In this document: positions 25,087 through 35,459 of the stretch, piece by piece
How the letters are laid out: every line of letters starts with the position of its first letter
How positions within the stretch are numbered: the stretch's first letter is position 1
DNA from: Fructilactobacillus fructivorans
Lineage (GTDB): Bacteria > Bacillota > Bacilli > Lactobacillales > Lactobacillaceae
Assembly (NCBI RefSeq): GCF_001434095.1
Contig: NZ_AZDS01000002.1
Span: 62,001 to 126,000 of the forward strand
Length of the DNA stretch: 64,000 nt
Direction of reading: 5' to 3'
Notes under the pieces: generated by a model
Databases searched by the model: none
What the model saw: only the letters and a program-made list of their open reading frames with translations
What the model was told of the DNA's origin: nothing
Made by a program: the position numbers and the translations under genes

Positions 25087-26556
25087 CTAAAGTGTATCAA
25101 TGAATTTGTGAAACGCCGCGGTTCCCTTGTCGTCAAGCTTGAAGACCCCAGCGTTTTCCAAGACGTGCATAAAGGTAATCCCGACTTCTTTGTCGATCAC
25201 GTCTTGGACGTTGTCGGGATTGAGATTGTAATTTTGTTTAAGCTGCTTCGCCCAGGGAATGTGATAGTCCGCGATGTTGTTGGGCTGGCCCAAGAGGTCT
25301 TTTTTGACCTCGGCCAATTCGGATTTCAGTCTGGCGGGTAAAATAGCGCGACCCATAACCTCGATCAGGCCGATGTTTTCCTTCTTAATGTGTTGATACT
25401 CGGCGTGGGGATGAAAGATCCCATCGGGATATTTCGCAGATGTCTGGTTATCGCGCAGAACCACGTAGGCTTCAAATTGACCCTGGTCGTTCATTCGGAC
25501 AATCGGAGTGACCGTGTGGTGCGGTTCTCCATTGGTCTCAGCGCGGACATCAACGGATGGATCCGAGTATTTTTGCCACTTGTTTAAGATGTGTGTTGCT
25601 AGGTCAATCAATTCGTGGGTGTCTGTACCAGTCAGGCGAATCGTCGACATGGGCCAGTTTAAGACTTCGGCTTTCACGTCTGGATAGCCGTCCACGGCGA
25701 ATCCGAACCGTGCATTAGCTTTCATCATTGGAAACGTGTGATAGCCACCCTGGTAATGCTCGTGGCTCAGAATGGAACCGCCGACGATGGGTAGATCCGC
25801 GTTACTGCCGACAAAGTAAGTGGGAAACATTTGGACAATTTCAATTAAATTTGAAAACGTCTGCGCACTAATTTTCATTGGTTCGTGCACGTCGTCTAGG
25901 AAGATACAGTGCTGATCAAAGTAGGCATAGGGCGAATACTGAAAGCCCCACGATTTGCCGCCGATCAACAGATCAATAATGCGATGGTTGACGCGCACGG
26001 GGACCTGCGCATTGCCATAGTAACCCTCGGTCTGTGCACACAGATTACACTCGGGATAACCAAAGTGGGTGTTCTGACCAGCCTTTGTAATGTCCTTGGG
26101 ATCCTTCTCAGGTTTTGACAGGTTAATCGTGATCTCGAGGTTGCCAAACTTGGTGGCGGTGTCCCAGTGCAAGTTTTTCTTGATTCGTTCGGTCTTAATG
26201 TAGTTATTTTGTTGACTTAGTTGATAAAAGTAGTCCGTCGCCTGTTCTGGTGAATTATGATAAAGATTCCAGAACCGCTCGTTGACCGTGCTTGGCAGGG
26301 GCGTATACAGATTTGTCAGCTCCGCCTCTAAGAGTTCGCGGTTTTTTAGCGTGTCATCAATTTTTCCATTCCGAATGGCCACGTTGATTAACTGACTGAC
26401 CGTTTCCAAAAGTGCATCGTATTCGGCATTGCCTTCAACGTTTCCTTCGCCCACCAGGTGATACAGATAATTGATTAAATAAGTCCGGTCCATTGGTCGG
26501 TACGTCTGATTGGTGCTAATCACCTGATCGGCGTAGTGTTCCACTAAATTCTTCAT
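25087..26556 (-). CDS. galT: UDP-glucose--hexose-1-phosphate uridylyltransferase (class II GalT)
   Basis: 489 residues from the ATG at 26556, the length of the Firmicutes class II enzyme. Exchanges UMP between UDP-glucose and galactose 1-phosphate in the Leloir pathway. Visible: YPECNLCAQTEGYYGN, GKSWGFQYSPYAYFDQHCIFL, SNADLPIVGGSILSHEHYQGG (the family's HEHYQGG) and GEPHHTVTPIVR. A GTG nine bases upstream (26565) is too close to AGGA, so the ATG is preferred. Lies between galK and the broken sugar transporter on one transcript. Confidence 0.95.
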   Translation of the reverse strand: MKNLVEHYADQVISTNQTYRPMDRTYLINYLYHLVGEGNVEGNAEYDALLETVSQLINVAIRNGKIDDTLKNRELLEAELTNLYTPLPSTVNERFWNLYHNSPEQATDYFYQLSQQNNYIKTERIKKNLHWDTATKFGNLEITINLSKPEKDPKDITKAGQNTHFGYPECNLCAQTEGYYGNAQVPVRVNHRIIDLLIGGKSWGFQYSPYAYFDQHCIFLDDVHEPMKISAQTFSNLIEIVQMFPTYFVGSNADLPIVGGSILSHEHYQGGYHTFPMMKANARFGFAVDGYPDVKAEVLNWPMSTIRLTGTDTHELIDLATHILNKWQKYSDPSVDVRAETNGEPHHTVTPIVRMNDQGQFEAYVVLRDNQTSAKYPDGIFHPHAEYQHIKKENIGLIEVMGRAILPARLKSELAEVKKDLLGQPNNIADYHIPWAKQLKQNYNLNPDNVQDVIDKEVGITFMHVLENAGVFKLDDKGTAAFHKFIDTL

Positions 26557-26570
26557 AATGTTCACCGTTC

Positions 26571-27767
26571 CTAAATCTGAATTTCTCGTGGTCCGTCGGC
26601 GATGTTAGCGATGTAGAAATCAGCGTCGTAGCCGAAGCGGTAGTTGTACGTGTCGCCAACGTTTTTGGTAAAGCGGTCAATCTGGTCGGCAGGAACGATG
26701 GCAATTGCACAACCACCGAAGCCTGCACCGGTCATCCGAGCTCCGATCGCACCGTTTTTCCAGGCTTCGTGAACCAACGTGTCTAGGTTTGGCCCCGTGA
26801 CCTCGTAGTCGTATTCCAGTGAAATGTGCGACGCGTTCATCAGGCGCCCAAATTCATCCACGGCGTTGTTCCGTAAGGCCTTGACAGCACGCAAGGTACG
26901 TTGATTTTCAGAAACCGCGTGTCGAGCGCGTTTCAAAAGGGTGGCGTTGTTGATGGTGTAAGTGTACTCGTCGAATTCGTCATTGCTCATGGCGCCAAAC
27001 GAGGAGAAGTCGGCGACCTTATTGACAAGAGCCAAGGCTTCTTCACATTCTTTGCGACGCTCGTTGTACTTGGAATCCTTTAAGCCCCGTTTCTTGTTGG
27101 TGTTCATGATGACAATCTTGTAATTACCCAGCTTGATTGGAACCAGGTCACTCTTCATCGTGTTCGTGTCCAGCAGGATCGCCGTATTCTTCTGTCCCAT
27201 TTCAACGGCGTACTGATCCATGATTCCCGAGTTGACCCCGATGTCGGTGTTCTCCACGTGTTGGCCGAGTTTAGCCAGTTCGGGTCCGGAGAAGACGTCA
27301 CCGAACTGGTCGTTTAAGATCTTGCCGAATAACATTTCGATGGAAGCCGAGGACGATAGGCCTGATCCGTCCGGTAGGTTACCGTAGATCAGGATGTTAA
27401 AGCCGTGATCCAACTGGTGTCCCTTGTCGGCAAAAGCCTTGAACATGCCCTTGGGATAGTTGATCCAGCCGTCGTCACGGTTGATGTTCAGGTCGTCTAA
27501 TGGAAACGTGTTAATGCCCGTGTCTGAGAAATTCGTCGAGTAGATCTTGACCTGATTGTCAGTTTTTGGTGTCACTAAGGCGTAGGTCCCAAGGCTGATC
27601 GCACACGGAAAGACATAGCCACCGTTGTAGTCGGTGTGTTCACCGATCAGGTTGATTCGTCCCGGGGCAAAGTATGCTTTGGTTGGTTTTTGTTGGTATA
27701 AATCTTTAAATTTACTGGTTAAATCACTAATGATTTTGTTGGTTGAAATTACTTTTTTGGTCACCAC
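26571..27767 (-). CDS. galK: Galactokinase
   Basis: About 398 residues. Phosphorylates galactose to galactose 1-phosphate with ATP. GHMP-kinase motifs: signature GRINLIGEHTDYNGG, ATP loop LPDGSGLSSSASIEM, MDQYAVEMGQ, and TGAGFGGCAIAIV near the end. AAGGAG at 27774-27779 abuts an ATG; GTG codons at 27767 and 27764 are better spaced and give the usual N-terminus, so 27767 is chosen with some doubt. A cre site lies 50 bases upstream. The galT gene starts 14 bases after its stop. Confidence 0.95.
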   Translation of the reverse strand: MVTKKVISTNKIISDLTSKFKDLYQQKPTKAYFAPGRINLIGEHTDYNGGYVFPCAISLGTYALVTPKTDNQVKIYSTNFSDTGINTFPLDDLNINRDDGWINYPKGMFKAFADKGHQLDHGFNILIYGNLPDGSGLSSSASIEMLFGKILNDQFGDVFSGPELAKLGQHVENTDIGVNSGIMDQYAVEMGQKNTAILLDTNTMKSDLVPIKLGNYKIVIMNTNKKRGLKDSKYNERRKECEEALALVNKVADFSSFGAMSNDEFDEYTYTINNATLLKRARHAVSENQRTLRAVKALRNNAVDEFGRLMNASHISLEYDYEVTGPNLDTLVHEAWKNGAIGARMTGAGFGGCAIAIVPADQIDRFTKNVGDTYNYRFGYDADFYIANIADGPREIQI

Positions 27768-27815
27768 AAACATCTCCTTAAAAATTACTCTATCTGATGT
27801 TGTTTCTACATTAAG

Positions 27816-27830
27816 AGTAAGCGTTTTCAA
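27816..27830 (-). promoter_or_regulatory. cre-like CcpA site upstream of galK
   Basis: On the minus strand TTGAAAACGCTTACT matches the cre core (TGAAAACGCTTAC). It sits between the divergent galK and GH13 genes, implying glucose repression of one or both. Confidence 0.65.
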
Positions 27831-27962
27831 ATAGGAAAGCAAGGGCTTTTATTCTGAAAAATAATTGTTTGAATTAATTGCCAAATAAGGGCTGAACAAG
27901 TGAAAGTTGTATGGTAATCTGAAATCAATGATAACTAAATTTAATTTCACGAGGTGTAAATT

Positions 27963-29639
27963 ATGAAAAAGAATCAATGGTGGAAAAACGCAGTTGTATA
28001 TCAAGTCTACCCACAAAGTTTTCAGGACAGTAACGGTGATGGAGTTGGTGACTTAGACGGAATCAGAGAACGGTTGCCATACATCAAAAAATTGGGTGCA
28101 AACGTGATCTGGCTCAATCCGATCTATGCCTCACCCGAAGAGGACAATGGCTACGACATTTCGGATTACCGCCAGATTAATCCCAAGTATGGTGACATGA
28201 AATCATTTCAAAAACTGTTAGACCGAGCTCACGAACTAGGAATTAAGATTGTGATGGATCTGGTGGTCAATCACACATCCGATCAACACAAGTGGTTTCA
28301 AGAGAGCCGAAAGTCCAAGGACAATCCATACCGTGATTACTACTACTGGCGTGATCCAGTGGACGGCCATGCGCCGAACGACTGGGGTTCATTTTTCAAC
28401 GGTTCCACTTGGAAGTACGATGAACAGACGGGTCAGTACTACCTTCATCTGTTTGCGGACGGCCAACCCGATCTGAACTGGGAGAATCCGAAGGTCCGAG
28501 AAGAAGTTAAGAGCTTGATGAAGTTCTGGCTGAATAAGGGGGTTGACGGTTTTCGAATGGATGCCATTAACTTGATTTCTAAACCAAAGGGATTGCCTGA
28601 CATGCCAAAACCGGCGAATGCCAAGTATTCCGCTCCGGGAGCTGGTGTCTTGAATGGTCCTCGACTAAACGAATTTCTCAAGGAATTGAATCGGGACGTC
28701 TTGTCAAAGTATGACATCATGACCGTTGGTGAGATGTCAGGAACCAAGCCTGAGCAGGCGCTGGAATACACCGGTTTTGACGCGCATGAACTCAACATGG
28801 TCTTTCAGTTTGAGCACGTGGAACTCTCGTCTAATCCAGACCAAAGACTAGGGAAATGGAACGATCAACCCATTAAGTTAACTGATTTGAAACGGGTCTT
28901 TAACAACTGGCAGACCAAGTTGCACGGCAAGGGCTGGAACAGTCTGTACTGGAGTAATCATGACCAACCGCGTGCAGTAAGCCGATTTGCGACAGACAAA
29001 CCAGAGTATCGGGTACTGGCAGCTAAAATGTTAGGAACGACTTTGCACATGATGCAAGGAACGCCATACATTTTTGAGGGTGAGGAGCTTGGGATGACCA
29101 ACGCTCACAAGGAAGACTTGACCCAATACGAAGACATTGAAACGATTAATGCCTACGATCAATTCGTGAAGAAAGAGAAGCTCGTTTCCCCAACCAAGAT
29201 GATGAGTTACTTGGCTCATATGTCACGGGATAATGCGAGAACGCCGATGCAGTGGGATGATTCCAAGAATGCGGGATTTACCACTGGCACACCATGGTTT
29301 GCGGTAAATAAAAACTACAAGAAAATTAACGCTAAGGATGAGGTCGATGATCTCAACTCCGTCTTTGCTTACTATCAGAAGTTAATTGAATTGCGAAAGA
29401 ATAATCCAATTATTATTGAAGGGGATTTCGAACTCTTAGATCCTGATGATGAGGAAGTCTTTGCCTACAAGCGTCATTATCAAGGAGAAACCTTGTTGGT
29501 TATCAGTAATTTCACTGACCATGAGGTGGAACGTGATTATGATGTACCAGGGGATGCTGAAAGGTTGATTGGTAATTACGCTGATGATGCTGGTAAGAAG
29601 TTGAGGGCGTATGAGAGTAAAGTGTATAAAACTAAATAA
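27963..29639 (+). CDS. GH13 alpha-glucosidase (oligo-glucosidase subfamily)
   Basis: 558 residues, no signal peptide, so cytosolic. (beta/alpha)8 enzyme: WWKNAVVYQVYPQSFQDSNGDGVGDLDGI is the family opening; catalytic residues D200 (GFRMDAIN), E257 (VGEMSG) and D334 (SNHDQPR). The residue after the nucleophile is Ala; in this subfamily Val favours alpha-1,6 and Ala/Thr goes with alpha-1,4 action, so maltose or malto-oligosaccharides may be substrates (inference). The start has a GAGGTG ribosome site. Divergent from galK with a shared cre region. Confidence 0.9.
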   Translation: MKKNQWWKNAVVYQVYPQSFQDSNGDGVGDLDGIRERLPYIKKLGANVIWLNPIYASPEEDNGYDISDYRQINPKYGDMKSFQKLLDRAHELGIKIVMDLVVNHTSDQHKWFQESRKSKDNPYRDYYYWRDPVDGHAPNDWGSFFNGSTWKYDEQTGQYYLHLFADGQPDLNWENPKVREEVKSLMKFWLNKGVDGFRMDAINLISKPKGLPDMPKPANAKYSAPGAGVLNGPRLNEFLKELNRDVLSKYDIMTVGEMSGTKPEQALEYTGFDAHELNMVFQFEHVELSSNPDQRLGKWNDQPIKLTDLKRVFNNWQTKLHGKGWNSLYWSNHDQPRAVSRFATDKPEYRVLAAKMLGTTLHMMQGTPYIFEGEELGMTNAHKEDLTQYEDIETINAYDQFVKKEKLVSPTKMMSYLAHMSRDNARTPMQWDDSKNAGFTTGTPWFAVNKNYKKINAKDEVDDLNSVFAYYQKLIELRKNNPIIIEGDFELLDPDDEEVFAYKRHYQGETLLVISNFTDHEVERDYDVPGDAERLIGNYADDAGKKLRAYESKVYKTK

Positions 29640-29642
29640 AAG

Positions 29643-29672
29643 AAAAAGCCATGATTATATCATGGCTTTTTA
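29643..29672 (+). terminator. Rho-independent terminator
   Basis: AAAAGCCATGA/TCATGGCTTTT stem just after the GH13 gene. Confidence 0.9.
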
Positions 29673-29784
29673 GAAATTCTTCTTAAAATAATTTATAAAA
29701 AATGATAAAATTACGTTTATAACTATATTATTGCTAAGCAGGTTTTAATCGTGTATTTATTATTTTAAGGGAGAAAATTTATAA

Positions 29785-31732
29785 ATGAAACGACATGATA
29801 TTATAAACAGAGTTGGATCTCAATTTTTAAAGGCCAATCTTGAATCTTCTGATGAATGGAGTTATTTGCAAGATGCAGGTGGTCAAACAAAACTAAAAGA
29901 ATATGTGGGTGTTGAGAAAGACATAACTCATTATAAATTGGACATTAGACTAGTTGACGAAAAATCGAATTGTGCAATTCTAGTTGAGACTAAACATAGA
30001 TTTAAAAGTAGTGATGAAGCACAATTAGCCGCTTATGTTGATGAGGAACATGCTATGTTTCCGAATCATAATGTAGTTGCTATTTTGGCAGATACTGATG
30101 ATGATAAAGTAAAAGTATGGAAACAAAATGTAGATTCTGAGAGTGAACTTAAACAAGAATCTGTATTACAGTCGATGGAACATTATGTAAGTTTATTTAA
30201 ATTTCAAAAACAAAATAATCGTGAAAAAGTAATGAAAAATACTGTTAAATTAAATGAACTTTTACAGACGTATAATATTGGGGTTGATATTCGTAGTCAA
30301 CTTGTTGGTTCATGTTTGCTTTATATTAAAAACAAAGTTGGGAAACATGAAAAAAACTCTTATATTACTAATACTGATATTTCTGAGTTAGAAAAAGAAA
30401 TGAAAGAAAAAGATCCAGAAGTAATAAGAACAGAAATCAGATCAGAATTAAAGAAACTTTTACAAAAAAGTTCAAAAAAGAATAATAGTGATTCTGAACT
30501 TAATGTGAATCAAAAAGTTGGCCTTTTAGACAAGAATGTATTTGAAAATCAAAATGTTAAAAGTTTGGATAGTGATAAATGGGCTAGTATTCTTGGTGGA
30601 ACCTTAGGTGGGGTTTATAGATATATAAATATGAATTCTGCAGAGGGTCAAGATATTTTAAACTTATTCTTTGTAACCTTCAATAAGTACTCTAGGAGTA
30701 ATGATAGGAATCAGGCTTTTACACCTGATCATATAACTAATTTTATGGCCAAATTAACTGAGGTAGGCCCTAACACAGTAGTTTTAGATCCAACATGTGG
30801 ATCAGGTTCTTTTTTAGTACAAAGTATGGTTATGGAGTTAAATGATGTCTTAAAGGATCCTGAATTAACTGATGATGAAAAAAATAAAAAGATGGATTCA
30901 ATAAAATCTAATAATATGTTTGGCATAGAGTTAGACGAGAAGGTATACGGCCTTGCTACCACTAATATGTTATTACATGGAGATGGCAACTCAAATGTTA
31001 AGCAAGGAAATTGTTTTGAATTAGAGGATTTTAATGAATCCTCCCTTTAATGCAATTCCTTCTACAGTACCTAATAAATATAAGCGTACAAATGGTAATG
31101 TAAGTGATGCAAGTGATGAAAAGATTCCTAAAGCATGGACACATAAAGATGAACCTACTAAAGGATTAGTTTTCGTGAAATATTTATCAGACATTGCAAA
31201 AAAACAGAATTGGAATGGAACTAAATTAGCAGTATTAGTTCCATATTCAACTGCTATAGGTACAAGCGATACATTAAAACAGTTTAAAAAAAGTATTTTA
31301 AATGAATCAACACTAGAAGCAGTTTTTTCATTACCAGAAGGAATTTTTTATCCTGGATCTGCTAGTAGTGCTTGTTGTATGTTATTCACTTTAAACAAAC
31401 CTCATTTTGATCATGAAGGTAATCCTAATCACGAGACATTTTTTTGTTATTGCCGAGATGATGGATTTAAAAAAAGGAAAAATTTAGGACGAGTTGAGCA
31501 GTTTAATGATAAAGGTGAAAGTATTTGGAAGAAAAAAGAAGATAGTTGGCTTAATGCATTTTTTAATAAAAAAGAAATTAATGGAGAATCCATCCAAACT
31601 AGTGTTAGTGCTGAAGATGAGTGGCTTTGTGAAGCATATATGAAGACAGATTATTCGAAATTGAATCAAGAAGATTTTCAGAAGATGCTTAATGATTATT
31701 TAGGGTATGAAATTATTCATGGGGAAAGTTAA
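29785..31732 (+). pseudogene. BcgI-like restriction-modification (RM) subunit, frameshifted
   Basis: Frame 1 (29785-31050) has an N-terminal PD-(D/E)xK nuclease (D53, E68-x-K70 in VETKH), a helical region, then an N6-adenine methylase with motif I DPTCGSGSF near residue 335. It ends ...ELEDFNESSL. Frame 2 (31034-31732) starts at MNPPFNAIPST, the NPPF catalytic motif, and carries the methylase C-terminus. Join: a short stretch (about a dozen residues in homologues, from memory of the family) plus phase is missing between motif I and NPPF. With a separate S gene next, the layout is that of type IIB/IIG systems. Activity is doubtful unless the halves associate. Confidence 0.75.
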
Positions 31733-32658
31733 TGAAGGTTAAAGAATTATTTAAAGTATGTAAGGGTAGTCATTTGGATTATTCTAATCAGAAAATTGAT
31801 AAAAATGATGGAATTAATTTTGTTTCTAGAAATTCGAATAATAATGGAGTAGTAGGTAGGATTAAACAGGATTCTAAAATGACTGTTTTCCCTTCTGGTG
31901 CCATTAGTGTTTCACTGGGAGGTAGTTATTTATTATCATGTTTTGTTCAAAGAGAGAAATTTGTTACAGCTGAACATATGGCTGTATTGATTCCTAGAGT
32001 CGTAATGAGTGAAAAGGAAAAGTGGTTTTATAGCTATGCGTTAAGAAAAAATAGATTTAAATTTTTAGCATTTGCTAGAGAAGCAGATAAATATATTGAA
32101 GATATTGATTTGCCAGATAAAATTCCTTTGTGGGTATATTCTGCTAATTTAGAACTTCCCAAAACAAAAAATACTTATAATGATGTACTTGAAATTAATA
32201 TTAATGATTGGAAATTTATTAAATTAAAAGAATTATTTAATATGCGTAGAGGATCTATTGGTAAATTAACTACCTACCAGACCGGTAAAGTACCAGTAAT
32301 TAGTTCGCAAGAGTCTAATCAAGGTATTAATGCATATTTAGACGTAGATAAAAAATATAGTAATGCATTAACTATATCTCTTAATGGAAATGGTGGTTAT
32401 TGTGTATATCATAAATATAGTTTTAATGCTGGTAGGGATTGTGGAGTGTTAATTCCTAGATTTAATTTAACAAAAAATGTAGGAATATTTTTATCATCTA
32501 TTATTAATAAAAACTCATATAAATATCAATACGGTAGGAAGCCGTCTCTTGATAAAATAAAAGAAGATACTATTTTGATACCATTTAAAAATGGTAAACC
32601 AGATTTTGACTATATGGGTTATTATATTAGTAAATTACCCAATGCTGATTTACTTTAG
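31732..32658 (+). CDS. Specificity (S) subunit of the BcgI-like R-M system
   Basis: 308 residues in two similar halves (about 1-140 and 158-308), each opening with VKELFKVCKGS or LKELFNMRRGS and containing a VSRNS/ISSQES segment plus a VSLGG/ISLNGNGG motif: the two target-recognition domains of type I/IIB S subunits. Its ATG overlaps the RM stop by one base (TAATG), so translation is coupled. Would direct binding to a bipartite DNA site. Very AT-rich, consistent with transfer. Confidence 0.85.
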   Translation: MKVKELFKVCKGSHLDYSNQKIDKNDGINFVSRNSNNNGVVGRIKQDSKMTVFPSGAISVSLGGSYLLSCFVQREKFVTAEHMAVLIPRVVMSEKEKWFYSYALRKNRFKFLAFAREADKYIEDIDLPDKIPLWVYSANLELPKTKNTYNDVLEININDWKFIKLKELFNMRRGSIGKLTTYQTGKVPVISSQESNQGINAYLDVDKKYSNALTISLNGNGGYCVYHKYSFNAGRDCGVLIPRFNLTKNVGIFLSSIINKNSYKYQYGRKPSLDKIKEDTILIPFKNGKPDFDYMGYYISKLPNADLL

Positions 32659-32712
32659 TTATGTAAATTGATAATTTTACTTTGACTAAAAATGGGATTG
32701 TATAACATGTGT

Positions 32713-32750
32713 AAAATACATCACGCTTATTAAGTGTGATGTATTTTTTA
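32713..32750. terminator. Rho-independent terminator
   Basis: AAATACATCAC/GTGTGATGTATTT stem with flanking A and T runs, after the S gene and facing the DUF4145 gene. Confidence 0.85.
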
Positions 32751-32840
32751 TATTTGGGTTATAAAAACATATATTATAATTAAATATTGTTTAACATAAA
32801 TTTATAATTAAAAATTCTCTTTTGCTGATTACTAAATAAA

Positions 32841-33564
32841 TTATTTCTTTTTACTTGAATGTTCATCTATATATTTTTCTCCCTCTTTGCCTTGTACATA
32901 GAAAGCAATATAAGCAGTTAAAACATCTAAATATTTTTTTAAGTCGTCTATATTTAGTTCGGGGTGCAACTTATTGTAATGAGTACTATTATTTCCAATC
33001 CATGTAACCATTGTTGCATTTGCATTTAAAATGGGGTTTAGTGTAGATAAGCGCTTTATGCAGGTACCTAACCATTCATTTTTGATAGTACCCGCTTCTT
33101 TAGGGTATAGATATGATAAAAAATCTTTTACTAAAAATTCTAAAGCTTTTCTATAAACCCATAGGTGCAAGTTCATTCAGACCTTTGATTTCAGCATTTT
33201 CTGATTGAATATATAATTTTTTAAATTCAGGTGATAATTTTGATATTTTATTATCAAATGGAAATTTCTCTGTTCCAATATTATATTCATAATTAAGTAA
33301 ATTAGTTGTTGCCCCACTTAAGGAGTAATCAAACAGACAATATTTTCCGCAGGATACACATTGAAATATAATACAAAAGTGCTTTTCATTATGATTATAG
33401 CCAATTCCTGTTGAGAATGGTGTTATCGCTTCGCGCGAAAACTGAGAAGAGATATGTTCAAATGGGCAATAATTTGGTTCTTCAATCATAACGTCTTTGT
33501 AAGAAATTGTTATCGTCTTTTCATTTGATTTAGTGCTGTCTATTTTAATAAATGGATTTTTCAT
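32841..33564 (-). pseudogene. DUF4145-type zinc-ribbon protein, single-base frameshift (copy A)
   Basis: Frame 1 (from the ATG at 33564, AGGGG upstream) encodes ~136 residues with CPFEHIS and FQCVSCGKYC, which can form a zinc ribbon, and ends NELAPMGL. Frame 2 continues VYRKALEFLVKDFLSYLYPKE...WIGNNSTHY, the conserved DUF4145 helical domain. Removing one T in GGGTTTATAG (33155-33157 on the plus strand) restores APMGYRKALEF. DUF4145 proteins often lie in defence loci; here it precedes an AbiH gene on the opposite side of an R-M system. Confidence 0.75.
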
Positions 33565-33600
33565 AATTTTGCCCCTTATAATTTGTATGAAGTGTTATCT

Positions 33601-34875
33601 TTAAACTCCAGTTATGTGAAGTCGGTTTTCAATCATCATCTTATTCATAAGATCATTTCCATCATTAGGATTTAATTCTTGTCCGTATTTGTTTAATAAT
33701 TCAGTTATAATTTTTAACTGCTCCTTAGGAATAATGTTATCTGGATAGCCCCTTGTTCGTGTATAACTAAGTGAATATTTAAATGTTAAGTCTATTTCTG
33801 AACTGTATAGATGTGTAGCTTCGAAGATAGATTTAAAGTATGAATAATCTGCTTCCACTAATGAATGACCAAATATGATGATGTTCTTAACTTTTTCATC
33901 AATTAAATCGTCATATTCATTAAAACTTTCAGATAGGACTCTATATGTTTTAGTAAATATAAAAATATCACTATCAGGTTTTATATTTTCACTACCAATT
34001 CCTATTATAATTGGGTTGTTTTTGTTATCTTCCGTGTTTCCATGGATGTATCGAACATGATTTATTTTCCTATTTTCACCTGGATAAATGGGTTTGGTGG
34101 GTACTGGCGTATAGTTAAAAGTTAAAACGTTGTACCATGTACTTTCTGAGATTTTATTTAGTTTGTTTTGATAATATTCAGTGTAATATTTATTTTTTTC
34201 TGGTAGTTTTGAAATGTAATTTGAAAAATTTTGTTCAAATTTATTTAATTGATTGAATAGTTCATTGTAGGTGATATTTTTAATGTTTTGTGTATCTAAT
34301 AAAAATGGTAAGATGATTTTTTTAAAATCATCTTTAATAAAGGAATAAACAGGTATTGTTTGGTTCCCAGTAATAATTTGGTTGTGATTATATTCCCATT
34401 TTCCTGGTAGTTGATGACTGTTCTGTAGTTTTTGAGTATCGATCAGTTCATCAAAATCGGTTATCATACTATAATTATTTATTCTATGTTTGGTAAAAAA
34501 ATTTTTTATTTGTGATTCTACATTTGACCAATTTTTCATTTTATAAAAATCAGTTCCAATTTTATTTTCATTAATATATCTTAATAGTAAGAAATAAAGA
34601 TCCCAAAAGCTTAAAGTTGTTGAATTGAAATCTCTAAAATAATTTTTTACAATTCCAAACATTTGTTTTTTGTTTATAGCATTTGGATTTTGAGTTGTAT
34701 CTTTTAAGACTTTATTTAGAAGGTCATTAAAATCTTTCTTTTCTTTATTAAAATTATCATCGTCATTTTTATCGAAATAATCTTGAAAACTTGTTTTTAA
34801 TCCTAAATTTAAATCAAAACCATTTCCAATAATTACAAGAGTATCTGCTTCTTGTTTATTTTCTGTCATATTCAT
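33601..34875 (-). CDS. AbiH family phage abortive-infection protein (copy A, intact)
   Basis: 424 residues. The opening LVIIGNGFDLNLGLKTSFQDYF is the Rossmann-like signature of AbiH (PF14253). FWDLYFLLLRYI, WSNVESQIKNFF, VLTFNYTPVP, IHGN and IFGHSLVEADYSYF are also typical. Family members abort phage infection in lactococci; the mechanism is unclear, though the N-terminus looks nucleotide-binding. AAGGA lies 5 bases before the ATG. Its stop is 36 bases ahead of the DUF4145 start, so AbiH is the first gene of a two-gene unit. A decayed second copy lies at 39638-40914. Confidence 0.87.
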   Translation of the reverse strand: MNMTENKQEADTLVIIGNGFDLNLGLKTSFQDYFDKNDDDNFNKEKKDFNDLLNKVLKDTTQNPNAINKKQMFGIVKNYFRDFNSTTLSFWDLYFLLLRYINENKIGTDFYKMKNWSNVESQIKNFFTKHRINNYSMITDFDELIDTQKLQNSHQLPGKWEYNHNQIITGNQTIPVYSFIKDDFKKIILPFLLDTQNIKNITYNELFNQLNKFEQNFSNYISKLPEKNKYYTEYYQNKLNKISESTWYNVLTFNYTPVPTKPIYPGENRKINHVRYIHGNTEDNKNNPIIIGIGSENIKPDSDIFIFTKTYRVLSESFNEYDDLIDEKVKNIIIFGHSLVEADYSYFKSIFEATHLYSSEIDLTFKYSLSYTRTRGYPDNIIPKEQLKIITELLNKYGQELNPNDGNDLMNKMMIENRLHITGV

Positions 34876-35037
34876 TTCATTCCTTATAGATATATGTGAT
34901 ATAGGTATTTTTCTTGTGAATTAACTAATTATTTCATTAATAATATAATATTTCAACAGAATCATTAATGGGACTGAAGTTATACAAATTATTTATGCGA
35001 TTATTGGAACTTTGTTAATTTTAATAATTCAATTAAA

Positions 35038-35334
35038 TCATCCCATATATCCACCTGAAATCGCAGCTTTATATTTAAAACTGTTATCTCTTTCATACCC
35101 AAACAGACTATTCACTTGACCATATATCACTTCTTCCAAGCTCCTAATTTTGTATGAATATTCTTCTTGCTTCTTTATAAATGAATAAGAATCATCTAAG
35201 TAAATAGTAGTAGATAGATCGTCAAAGTAGATTTCTAATCTGTTATCTCCAAGTCGAATTATATGATTAAGATTTGATTTTTCATATTTAACGTTTGAGT
35301 ATTTCCAAATTATTTTCTCAAAATGAATTATCAC
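35038..35334 (-). pseudogene. C-terminal fragment of a ComK-like protein
   Basis: 98 codons highly similar to residues ~135-210 of the ComK-like protein at 35835-36506 (LGDNRLEIYFDDLSTTIYLDDSYSFIKKQEE versus MGDNRLEIYFNDLATPIYIDGNYSFIKKQEE). The N-terminal half is missing and no proper ribosome site is seen. A truncated duplicate. Confidence 0.7.
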
Positions 35335-35459
35335 ATTGCACTCATGAGTGCTAAAATATATGTTAATAAATCTTACAAAGAACTAATTTTAACTATTTAC
35401 TAGAGATTTTAAAACTAGGGACATCTCATGGAATCATTAGACCAACGCTGATAGGAGTA

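Noticed and set aside
34935-35037. Short hydrophobic plus-strand frame (NGTEVIQIIYAIIGTLLILIIQLN) resembling a holin-like toxin
   Set aside because: No start codon or ribosome site in frame; similarity is only to general hydrophobic pattern.
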